NCBI RefSeq assembly: GCF_900129785.1
Contig: NZ_FSRC01000001.1
Coordinates: 1,674,001-1,738,000 of the forward strand
From: Algoriphagus halophilus
GTDB lineage: Bacteria; Bacteroidota; Bacteroidia; Cytophagales; Cyclobacteriaceae
Direction: 5' to 3'
Length of the DNA stretch: 64,000 nucleotides
Each line of letters opens with the position of its first letter. Position 1 is the first letter of the stretch. Made by a program: the position numbers and the translations under genes. The notes beneath the pieces were generated by a model. It was not told the origin of the DNA. It searched no databases and was given only the letters and a program-made list of their open reading frames with translations. Shown in pieces: positions 18,603 through 26,887 of this stretch.

Positions 18603-21600
18603 TTATTTAAAATCCTGCTTCTTTACTTCCAATACCCTACTTACTTCCTGAACTGTGGCTGGGGCATCTAATTTAAAATACCCAGACAGACCTCGTTCCA
18701 ATCTAGAAGCTCGAATGGCTGATTTTATGGCAAAGAATACACTGGTGGCCAAAACCAAAGGAGGCTCCCCTACTTCTTTGGATGAAAAAAGCCCATTAGG
18801 GTTTTCAGGCACTTCTGAAGAGTTGGATCTTGGATATAAATAAGTATTCATTTCCAAGGGGATGGTAGTGATCGCCGGTGGCTTATAGGTCCAAGTGTTT
18901 AAGGTATTCAACCTTCCTTTTTCCTCTCCATTAGGTTCAAAGACCAATTTTTCTGTCAATACATATCCCACTCCTTGGACAAATGCTCCTTCTACCTGAC
19001 CTATGTCAATGGCAGGGTTTAAACTCCATCCCATATCAAAAACAATATCAGATTTTAAAATCTTTACCTCTCCAGTGAGAATATCTACCTCTACTTCCGA
19101 GCATGCTGCAGAAAATGTAAATCCTACAAAGGAGTCCACCACCCCAGCTGTACTTGGTACCTTGGCTAAATCAATTCCTGGGATCGCCTTGTTTTCACTG
19201 TTTGGTTTGAAGGTCATGGCAGGAATTGGAGTGGTTCCTCCAGGAATCGGTGCTGTAAATGATGCTATTAAATCTACTCGATATTGATAGGCTAATGCCA
19301 CCAAGTTTTGCCAAATTAATTTAGGATGTTGATCGATGGGCCTTTTTATGGAAGCAGACCAACCTGCTGAGCCATGATTCCAAAAGTCAATTCCCTGTTC
19401 TTTACACCATTCTTCTCCATGGTCTTTTAAGAGCTTGAAGCCAAATTCGGTAATTCTACTTCGCATTTTCTCACAAGCCTGCTTCACTGCTTCTCCATTA
19501 TAGGCAGTTCCGGTAGAACCTCCGGTACTTGTGGGATTGGGAATGCTTTTGGTAGTGGGACTGTGAATTTGAATTAACTCCATAGGAATATTCAACACGT
19601 ATGCGGCAACTTGTTCAACTTTGGTCATCATGCCCTGCCCCATATCTACTCCTCCTTGATTGATTGAAACACTTCCATCCCCAGAATACACCGAAACAAT
19701 TGCTGCTGCCTGCTCGATCATGACCAGATTATAACCGGAACCGTATTTTACCGGAATCATATACACTCCTCTTTTTTTCCATTTATTGGCTTTATTGAAT
19801 GCATCCACTTCTTGGAGCTTTTCCCGGTAATTGCTTTTTTCTTCCACATATTTCCAGACATCCCGCATGTAGCAATAGGAAAGGGCCTGTCCAAAAGGGG
19901 TTACATCCCCTCTTACATACATGTTTTTCCTTCTAAATTCCACAGGATCCATTCCGATAGAGAATGCACCATCATCAATCGCATTTTCTAAAATGAGTTT
20001 GCCTTGTATATCTCCAAAGGCTCTCATGGCTGTATTAGGAGCTTTATTGGTTCTACATACATCTAATTGACTTTCGAAATTTTTGACCTTGTAGGCATTG
20101 TCAATTCGTAACTGAACACAGTTGGATACGATATAGGAACAATCATAAAATGCTCCTCCGTCCGCCCAGATCTTCAGATGTAAGCCTCTGATGATCCCTC
20201 GGTCCTCTTCCCGTAATTTGCCTTGATCTACAGCAATTTGGTACTGACCATAATATCCATGACGCTTTCCTATCATCGCGGTATCATGTTCCCGCTTCAT
20301 TGCCAGTCGGATTGGTCTATTCAAAGCATGGGCTGCTACTGCTACCGGAGCAGCAACAAATTTTGCTTGCTCGGTCTTTCCTCCATACCCCCCTCCTAAT
20401 TGTCGGATGTCCACGTTCACTTTATTATGCTCTGCAGCCAAGGTACTTGCGACTGTTTGGTGCATTTCCATGGGACTTTGGGAAGAGGGATGGACTAAGA
20501 TTTGGTCATCATCTTCCGGAAATGCTACGCAGGCTTGAGTTTCCATATAAAAATGGACTTGCTCTCCCGAAATCTGGGTGTTTTCTACCACCAGGCAGGA
20601 AGCCCCATCTATTTTCTCTTTCCTTAAATTTGGGGTTTTATCCAAAGGGTCCCTCTTCAGATTTACCCAGTACAGCTCCGTACCGGGTCTGGTGATTTTC
20701 CATATATGAGAAACGAAGGAGGCTGTACTTGGGCAATCTGGAAAAATGCTGCCTTTTTTAATGGCGTCCTCAATAGAAACAATGGGCTCTTCCCAACTTT
20801 TATCCCATTGGTCTTTTCCTGCATTTTGCCAAGTGATGGGAGAATAGCCTACGCAATTACATGAGGCATATTCTGCGATTTCAATGGCATCTTGCTCTGT
20901 TTGTGCGATGACCATGGCAATGGCTTGTCCAGGATAAAGAATGTTATCTGTAGCAAAAACAGGTTGATCAAAAGCCATCCCCTGCAGGTTCATTCCCCCA
21001 ACAGGGATATCCTTTGAATTGATCAGCTTAAAAAAGGAAGGAAACTTATCCCTGAGAATACGTTCCAAAACTTCTTCATTAATATTCTCTTTCGAGTCAG
21101 GGTTTATAAAATGATAATTGGCAAGGGATTTTTTGGATTGAATAAATGCAGCATTCTTACCCACAGGAGGTAGCGGAATCTCATGCGTATAATGTACTTG
21201 CCCCATGGCTTGATGAAAAGCCATTAACTTGATGTATGGTTGAGAAAGAGGTTTTTTAAAGTCCTGAATTTCATATGATTGGGTTCCATTACTTAAACCC
21301 CAGTTTCCCCAATTAATATCTCCTGCTGATGAAAGATCAGTTGGCACCCCCTGGGTTGATTTTTCTAAAAGAGTCCTGATTACTGCTTTATATAGAAATG
21401 AAATTGCCAAGTTGGTTTTGTACTCATCGGTAAAGCCCTCGGATGGAATGGACTCATATCTTCCTTGACTTTCCCATTGATTCAACTCCTTTTGAACTTC
21501 TCTTCTTAGGATTGTAGTCAATTTGGGTAACAGGTCTAAGTCTAAGGTCTTGCCCTTTAACCATTGTTCTGAACTAGAAGCTTTCCAAGCAACAGGGGCA

Positions 21601-23165
21601 ATTCCAGCAAATACGATGGAAACTTCTTTTACTTTTAAATTCTGGTCAAGTTCTATTCTGGTACAATTGTTAACAATAGAATGGGAATTCACTTCTCTCA
21701 GAGCTACTTTTTGAGATAAGGTCACCTCATTTGCATTTCCAAAAGGAATGAAATATCCCAAAATGATTAGATCATGTACCATTTCAGGTGCTTTTAATAA
21801 CTGCTGAATCAAAACTGAAATCTTGATTCGAGATTCTTTGCCTGACTTCACCCTTAAAATCCTGATTTCAGAATCCGTTCCAAAGAGCGCCGTAAATAAA
21901 TCCGATGGAAAAGGTGGGCCACTTTGAATATGTTTTAATTCAAGCATGGTATTTCCTGCAATGGATGCCGCGTTTCTAACAATCATTCCAGCTGTTCTAT
22001 GGACCATATATTGAATAGCTCCAATTCTAGAAGTTGGAGCTAAATTTTCTTTTTTGATGAGCTGGTCTAAATGGGTTAATAATTCAGAGTATGTGGTAGA
22101 AGCACCTACTTCAAGTCCTTTCTCACTTTTGGAAATCCCATATAGTTCAGGAATTAATTTGATATCGACGAATAATTTGAATTTGGGGAACTCTTCGGCA
22201 TAAACCCCAAAGGATGTATTTCCAAAAACGATTTGGGTGGTATCAGGCGGGTTCTTTCTCAATATATCTTTCAACTCATCCACAGTCTCTGGGCTAAGCC
22301 ATTTCTGCGTGGAGTTTAGGATAGAAATAGGCGGTAATGCCATCTTTGCAGCTTTTGGAAAAGGGATGTTGATGGACTCATGAACAAGGACTTGTTGACA
22401 TTTATCCTCAGTTAGGCACTTCATTCGTTGTGCCTCATCTTCCGCACTCCAATCAGAGGCAAAAGTTTTCATTCCAGTGAGGATAGATCTATATCCCGTA
22501 CATCGACAAATATTTCCATCGAAAATTGATTCAATTTCCTTTTTTGTAGGTGAAGGGTTTGCTGCTAAAAATGCCGACATATTCATGACAAATCCCACCG
22601 TGCAATACCCACATTGAGTTCCATTGTTGACCGCCAAGCGGTGGGCTACTGGATTTATCCCCTCATGCAGATCTTGATTTTCCTGCTCAGATAAACAGTT
22701 GGATGAGATGGAATTAGTTGAAATTGATGCTAACTGCTGCCTAACTTTTTCTTTTCTACTAGTACTGGAATCAAGTAGATCTGCTTTGTTTTTATTCCAA
22801 GCCGGAGGGGCTGTTACAGCTAAATTAGAGGCTCCCCTTGAGGAAGAAGGTGTAAAAGTCAAATGTTTGTTTTCTGGTCTTTTAATACCTCCCGTACCTT
22901 CAATAGTGGTGATAGCCATCCCTCCCAAGGCGCAAACCGGCCTTAGGCATGAATTGATTGACTTGTGTTCAGCTGCCTGATTTTTTTCATTCCAGGTAGA
23001 TAAAATGACAGTACAAGCACCACACCCCCCTTGGCCACATCCTTTTTTGGCTCCAGTTAGTCCTACTTCATTGGATCGTAAATAATCCAATAAGAGTAAG
23101 TCAGGTTTTGGGTTGGTAATGGTAACTTCTTCTCCATTGAGGAAAAATGAAACGCTATTGTTCAT
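18603..23165 (-). CDS. Fused xanthine dehydrogenase with a 73-residue insertion
   Basis: Oxidises purines such as hypoxanthine and xanthine. All three parts are in one chain, as in animals and plants, whereas most bacteria use separate XdhA and XdhB. The N-terminal [2Fe-2S] Cys are in GCGQGGCGAC and SCLRPVC (43-78). The second cluster is CGYC (185-188) and CRC near 218. A FAD_binding_5/CO_deh_flav_C part spans about 290-580 and the molybdopterin domains about 640-1500. GGGYGGKTEQ and the catalytic Glu in EVGEPPLVLA are intact. Residues 96-168 are an extra, low-complexity stretch between GTGGIK and GINPVAHRL, where homologues join directly. There is no signal peptide, so it is cytoplasmic. It is the last gene of an operon with the phosphoesterase (33 bp gap) and the heme lipoprotein. 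Confidence 0.92.
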   Translation of the reverse strand: MNNSVSFFLNGEEVTITNPKPDLLLLDYLRSNEVGLTGAKKGCGQGGCGACTVILSTWNEKNQAAEHKSINSCLRPVCALGGMAITTIEGTGGIKRPENKHLTFTPSSSRGASNLAVTAPPAWNKNKADLLDSSTSRKEKVRQQLASISTNSISSNCLSEQENQDLHEGINPVAHRLAVNNGTQCGYCTVGFVMNMSAFLAANPSPTKKEIESIFDGNICRCTGYRSILTGMKTFASDWSAEDEAQRMKCLTEDKCQQVLVHESINIPFPKAAKMALPPISILNSTQKWLSPETVDELKDILRKNPPDTTQIVFGNTSFGVYAEEFPKFKLFVDIKLIPELYGISKSEKGLEVGASTTYSELLTHLDQLIKKENLAPTSRIGAIQYMVHRTAGMIVRNAASIAGNTMLELKHIQSGPPFPSDLFTALFGTDSEIRILRVKSGKESRIKISVLIQQLLKAPEMVHDLIILGYFIPFGNANEVTLSQKVALREVNSHSIVNNCTRIELDQNLKVKEVSIVFAGIAPVAWKASSSEQWLKGKTLDLDLLPKLTTILRREVQKELNQWESQGRYESIPSEGFTDEYKTNLAISFLYKAVIRTLLEKSTQGVPTDLSSAGDINWGNWGLSNGTQSYEIQDFKKPLSQPYIKLMAFHQAMGQVHYTHEIPLPPVGKNAAFIQSKKSLANYHFINPDSKENINEEVLERILRDKFPSFFKLINSKDIPVGGMNLQGMAFDQPVFATDNILYPGQAIAMVIAQTEQDAIEIAEYASCNCVGYSPITWQNAGKDQWDKSWEEPIVSIEDAIKKGSIFPDCPSTASFVSHIWKITRPGTELYWVNLKRDPLDKTPNLRKEKIDGASCLVVENTQISGEQVHFYMETQACVAFPEDDDQILVHPSSQSPMEMHQTVASTLAAEHNKVNVDIRQLGGGYGGKTEQAKFVAAPVAVAAHALNRPIRLAMKREHDTAMIGKRHGYYGQYQIAVDQGKLREEDRGIIRGLHLKIWADGGAFYDCSYIVSNCVQLRIDNAYKVKNFESQLDVCRTNKAPNTAMRAFGDIQGKLILENAIDDGAFSIGMDPVEFRRKNMYVRGDVTPFGQALSYCYMRDVWKYVEEKSNYREKLQEVDAFNKANKWKKRGVYMIPVKYGSGYNLVMIEQAAAIVSVYSGDGSVSINQGGVDMGQGMMTKVEQVAAYVLNIPMELIQIHSPTTKSIPNPTSTGGSTGTAYNGEAVKQACEKMRSRITEFGFKLLKDHGEEWCKEQGIDFWNHGSAGWSASIKRPIDQHPKLIWQNLVALAYQYRVDLIASFTAPIPGGTTPIPAMTFKPNSENKAIPGIDLAKVPSTAGVVDSFVGFTFSAACSEVEVDILTGEVKILKSDIVFDMGWSLNPAIDIGQVEGAFVQGVGYVLTEKLVFEPNGEEKGRLNTLNTWTYKPPAITTIPLEMNTYLYPRSNSSEVPENPNGLFSSKEVGEPPLVLATSVFFAIKSAIRASRLERGLSGYFKLDAPATVQEVSRVLEVKKQDFK
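22662..22880 (-). repeat. In-frame insertion inside the XDH iron-sulfur domain
   Basis: This 219-bp stretch adds 73 codons without breaking the frame. It encodes Ser/Asn/Lys-rich sequence (for example SSSRGASNLAVTAPPAW). Within it GCAGATCTTGATT (22667-22679) and AATCAAGTAGATCTGC (22769-22784) form an inverted repeat with a 3-base bulge around a 118-bp segment. That looks like a palindromic mini-element that entered a coding region. No similar copy is visible elsewhere in the window. Confidence 0.45.
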
Positions 23166-23198
23166 GGTATTGAATGTTAAAAAGGAAGCTCTAGCAGT

Positions 23199-24752
23199 TT
23201 AAGAACTTGCCGGTCTTGTGATAAAAAGTTTCTTAAAATTCTTCTGAAGGTAAGTGAGGGTACTTTCTTGTTCTTTTTGAGGAATACCACTCAAGTCATT
23301 CACTATTTTGGCCATGGTTCTATGTAAATCATTTACATGAGATACATCGACTTTTGTATCCCAAGCCAAAGGAGTTACCTCAGGAAAATCAGTTCTTGCC
23401 TTTGAAAGTGTCAAGACTCCTGATAAGCTTGGTGCTGCTTTATCACGTTCTGTTAAGTTTCCTTCCAATTGGAAGCATTCCTGAACGGTCTTGATAATGG
23501 AGGTATGGTCATATGGAACATAGCCACTGGGTCTGGCAATAAGCCCTTCTGATATGTAAGGGTTGATTAATACACAGGGAACTCTCACACCAAATCGATT
23601 AAAAAGGAAGCCATCTTGTCCTGGAGTATTAGTTGGATCAGGGTTTTTGGCTTCTCCGGGAGGTGCTACATGATCATAACATCCTCCATGTTCATCATAG
23701 GTAATGATCAGTAAGGTGGAATCAAATACCTTAGAGTTTTTGATTGCATGGTAGACCTCAGCAATTAATTGTTCCCCAGGTCTGATATCATTTGGTGGGT
23801 GTTGATCATTTTGATCATCTCCCCCATAGGTAGGCTCTAAAAATGAGTAACTGGGTAGATTACCTTCCTGACATTTCTGAATAAATTGATCTAATGTCCC
23901 AAAATTGGAATCGTATTTTGAATCATGTAATTCGGTCATACAGAGTCTGGTCAGGGAGAAGTAATCCTTTTCAAATTCTCCTGCAGCATCTTCCTCTTTC
24001 TTTCGCTCCGAGGTTGGCATCAAATTGTTTCCAAAAATTCCCCAACTTAAATCGGTTCGCTTTTGGGTGTCAATGGCATCTTGGATCTGATTGTAAATGG
24101 TTTTCTGATCACAAAAAGCATTGGGTGAATTATTGACATTGCCACCTGAAGTAGCTGCGTGGACAAAACTTCGATTAGGCAAGGTTTGACTTGGGACAGA
24201 ACAGTGGTATTGATCACAAACTGCAAATCCTTTGGCCAGTCCGGATAGTACTGGAGTCTGTGCAGGTGTGTAACACTTCATGATATCCCTCGGATTAGTA
24301 GGGTTGTCACCAAAGCTATATGCTCCGTACAACATGGCATTTTGATAATTTTGAACAAAGCCCATATTGACAGGAGCCGGGGTATAGTTCTCAGCTACCT
24401 GGTAGAAACTAAATAGTTGATAATTGGTGTCTTTAAAGCCTTCTCCCGGATCTGGATCTGGAAGGCAAAAATTCACGGGATTATCTACTTCTCTTCCGTA
24501 TTTATATTTTTTTGCTCCATTCTGCTCCACTCCCACTTTTTCAATAAATGGAATACCATCTGAATCGATGTTATCCAATGGGTTCCAAAGACCATCATTT
24601 AACCCTTCAAATTCCTGATTATTACAGGGCTTTTCGTCATAGTACAACCAACCCAATAAGTTGTCAAAAGATCTATTTTCCAGCATCAATACCACGATGT
24701 GATTGATGTTATTTTGTAATCTTTCTTTTTGTTCTTCTAAATATTGGCTCAT
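23199..24752 (-). CDS. Phosphoesterase family protein (phospholipase C / acid phosphatase AcpA-like)
   Basis: A member of the PF04185-type alkaline-phosphatase-fold esterases, which cleave phosphate mono- or diesters such as phospholipids. The N-terminal metal motif is VVLMLENRSFDNLLGW (about 22-37), the likely nucleophile Ser is in VPSQTLPNR, and a second metal motif is TYDEHGGCYDH. His in VPYDHTS is the third. No signal peptide is visible: the protein starts MSQYLEEQKERLQNN. Most relatives are secreted by Sec or Tat, so this one is either cytoplasmic or exported by another route. Its ATG overlaps the stop of the heme lipoprotein gene in the sequence ATGA, showing translational coupling. Confidence 0.88.
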   Translation of the reverse strand: MSQYLEEQKERLQNNINHIVVLMLENRSFDNLLGWLYYDEKPCNNQEFEGLNDGLWNPLDNIDSDGIPFIEKVGVEQNGAKKYKYGREVDNPVNFCLPDPDPGEGFKDTNYQLFSFYQVAENYTPAPVNMGFVQNYQNAMLYGAYSFGDNPTNPRDIMKCYTPAQTPVLSGLAKGFAVCDQYHCSVPSQTLPNRSFVHAATSGGNVNNSPNAFCDQKTIYNQIQDAIDTQKRTDLSWGIFGNNLMPTSERKKEEDAAGEFEKDYFSLTRLCMTELHDSKYDSNFGTLDQFIQKCQEGNLPSYSFLEPTYGGDDQNDQHPPNDIRPGEQLIAEVYHAIKNSKVFDSTLLIITYDEHGGCYDHVAPPGEAKNPDPTNTPGQDGFLFNRFGVRVPCVLINPYISEGLIARPSGYVPYDHTSIIKTVQECFQLEGNLTERDKAAPSLSGVLTLSKARTDFPEVTPLAWDTKVDVSHVNDLHRTMAKIVNDLSGIPQKEQESTLTYLQKNFKKLFITRPASS

Positions 24753-26167
24753 GGTTGTTGGGGTTCATTTGGTTCTACTTTTGGGGATCCATCACGGTTC
24801 ATCATCACCGGTAATCGTTCGTATTCACTGGTCCAATAACCTGCTACATCTTCATCTTTCCATTCCGTGAAATATCCAAGTGCAAGTGAAACCTGCAGAG
24901 AGAAATCACAGGAAGTGGCATTGTCAGTGTAAGGGGTGGCACATCTTAAATTTTGGAAATATTTTCTGAATGCTTCCGCTTGTGTTTCTGTCAGTTTTGT
25001 CAATTGTCCCATGGCGTTGGTGTCTCCAATAAAGGCTTCTTTTGGAACCAATGGAGCTACTTGTGGAAATTCAGCAGTAGCATGACAAGACATGCAGGAG
25101 GAAGTGTTTAAATCTACAGGGCCATCTAATCTTCCCCCCCAGCCCAAATGCTGTGGTGGCAATTGGGTTGAATCAGGATTGATCTTGGTTTGCTTTAAAT
25201 TTGGATTGATAATGGTTCGTTTGACAGGATATGGATTGATGAAATTGGTGGTATCCTGAGGGTCATTTCCAAACTGTATTCCAACAGGAACCAAGTTTTC
25301 AGCTCGCATGGAGCCTTCTTTTCCATTATTGAGCTTTCCGTTGTAGCAAAAGGTTCCAAAGACCCAACCAGTGCCATATTGGTCTGCTCTTGGGTCTCTG
25401 ACCATTACATCCATTTGTATTAAATGCATGGGCTTCACAATTCTACCAGTGTCTAACCCATTATTCCAAGTTGGGGTAATGTATGCATTCCAAGTCATGG
25501 GGTTCACCAAATAATCTGCATCTGTTTCATCTGCATCCGTAAAAAGTAGTTTAAAAATGACTGTCCCCACAGGGAAGCCATTGGGAGCTTGTGTGGCATA
25601 TGCGTTTGGATTGTCTCCATCTTTCCACATCTGGGCTAACGTGTACCCTGCAAATTCATTGTAAAAACCCAAGGCGTAGGTTTGATGGGATTCGGTTTGA
25701 TTCGGGCCCAATTGATAGGGACCAACTTCAGCTTCCTTTGCCAAACCATGAAAACCTTCCGAACCTTGTGGTCCCCAATGCATCCAAGGCATATGGTACC
25801 AATTTCTCACTTTACTCTTTTGAGCAACAAAATCCACCTCGATCATTCCTTCAAAGGAATAATCCCTTACTGCATTGATGTATTCCATCCAATGCTCGTC
25901 TTCATCGAAAGGAATATTCAAAAACTCGGGAAGTTGAGATTCATCGGGCATGGTTAAAGGATAATCCTGACTCAACTCAAATACTTTTTCACCTGGGTAT
26001 TGCGTGAGAAATTCCTCGGGACTAAGCATCTTTCCAAAGTCCGGAAAATTGTTGTTGACAAATTTGGCGGCGTCATTTCCTTCTGTATTTGAATTTGTAG
26101 AGACCGAACAAGATTGAACAATAAATAGCATCAAGGAAAAGCCAATCCAGACTTTTCCCCGTTTCAT
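24749..26167 (-). CDS. Lipoprotein with one c-type heme site, unknown family
   Basis: The ATG at 26165-26167 gives a lipoprotein signal with lipobox ending at Cys26 in the longer frame (FIVQSCS). Near residues 364-368 there is one CxxCH heme-attachment motif (SSCMSCHATAEF). The remaining 450 residues are Trp/Asn/Pro-rich and do not match a cytochrome family I recognise. It would be a periplasmic or surface redox protein. It is the first gene of the operon with the phosphoesterase and the fused xanthine dehydrogenase, so electron transfer related to that operon is possible, but the compartments differ. The start could also lie six codons upstream at 26185. Confidence 0.7.
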   Translation of the reverse strand: MKRGKVWIGFSLMLFIVQSCSVSTNSNTEGNDAAKFVNNNFPDFGKMLSPEEFLTQYPGEKVFELSQDYPLTMPDESQLPEFLNIPFDEDEHWMEYINAVRDYSFEGMIEVDFVAQKSKVRNWYHMPWMHWGPQGSEGFHGLAKEAEVGPYQLGPNQTESHQTYALGFYNEFAGYTLAQMWKDGDNPNAYATQAPNGFPVGTVIFKLLFTDADETDADYLVNPMTWNAYITPTWNNGLDTGRIVKPMHLIQMDVMVRDPRADQYGTGWVFGTFCYNGKLNNGKEGSMRAENLVPVGIQFGNDPQDTTNFINPYPVKRTIINPNLKQTKINPDSTQLPPQHLGWGGRLDGPVDLNTSSCMSCHATAEFPQVAPLVPKEAFIGDTNAMGQLTKLTETQAEAFRKYFQNLRCATPYTDNATSCDFSLQVSLALGYFTEWKDEDVAGYWTSEYERLPVMMNRDGSPKVEPNEPQQP

Positions 26168-26185
26168 AAAATTGATGGTATGCAT

Positions 26186-26887
26186 TTTAAAATTGGGTTA
26201 AGGGGTAAAAAAAAATTGAAAAGTATAAATCAATATAAAATTTTAAATCCTTAAATCTTAAGGTTTTAATTAATTACTCTTGAATCAAATTTTAGATAAC
26301 GGAAAGAGAAATTGATTTTTTTCTGAACTTAAAAAATGCTCTTCTGATCCAACTTCTTTTTCATTTATATGAACAGGTTTTTGCTGTTATTGAAAGGAAG
26401 AGCTGTTGTTTTGGATAAGTTTAATAGCCCAATTATTCTTTGAAAAAAATAGTTTAAATAAATGCTCATTTTTTTGAATGAAGATTCAAGCTTCTATAAA
26501 AACATAGGTTTTATTTAATGCTCCTTACTCGATCCAACGTTTAAAATTCTTTTCAAAAAAAACCAGACCTAATCTAGATCTGGTTTTCGCGAATTTCTAT
26601 TAACTCATTTATTTCATAATCATCATATTGCAGGTGATTACAATTAGATAACAAGATAAACTTTGGAATGGTTTAACTTTAGTAATCAGCAATTTTATTT
26701 GCGTTGGTTTTATGTGGAGAATCAATATTTGACTAAAACCGAGTGGCTTCTTTCCCCATTTTTTGCCCATCAATTTTTTAATGACTTCCCCAGCTTTTTA
26801 GCATGCCATATCAACCGTCCAAAAAAGTCTATTCAAAGCTTACTGGAACTTTTTGTACTTTAATTTTTGACAAAACCATCAACCTTT
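26186..26887. other. 700-bp intergenic region with operator-like palindrome and orphan terminator
   Basis: The gap lies between divergent genes. CCTTAA-ATC-TTAAGG (26249-26263) is a small palindrome 82 bp upstream of the heme lipoprotein start and could be an operator. A terminator-like hairpin at 26559-26587 is listed separately. Short open frames exist on both strands (for example a TTG-started frame at 26663-26863), but none looks like a protein. I see no tRNA or known riboswitch. Confidence 0.45.
26555..26587 (-). terminator. Orphan terminator, minus strand
   Basis: AAAACCAGA (26559-26567) pairs with TCTGGTTTT (26579-26587). On the minus strand it is followed by about eight T, a strong intrinsic terminator. 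No minus-strand protein gene lies upstream of it before the plus-strand Asp-box gene, so it may end a small RNA read from about 26.6-26.9 kb. On the plus strand the T-run is only four bases. Confidence 0.55.

Noticed and set aside
20300..20695. 131-residue open frame antisense to xanthine dehydrogenase
   Set aside because: It lies wholly inside conserved molybdenum-domain coding sequence on the other strand and has no protein-family look.
22662..22880. Intein or homing endonuclease in xanthine dehydrogenase
   Set aside because: The insertion is only 73 residues, lacks splicing motifs (no Cys/Ser at the N-junction with HN at the C-junction) and is low complexity.
26663..26863. 66-residue frame in the long intergenic region
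   Set aside because: Starts with TTG and is Phe/Trp/Leu-rich in the manner of AT-rich noncoding DNA; no conserved motif.
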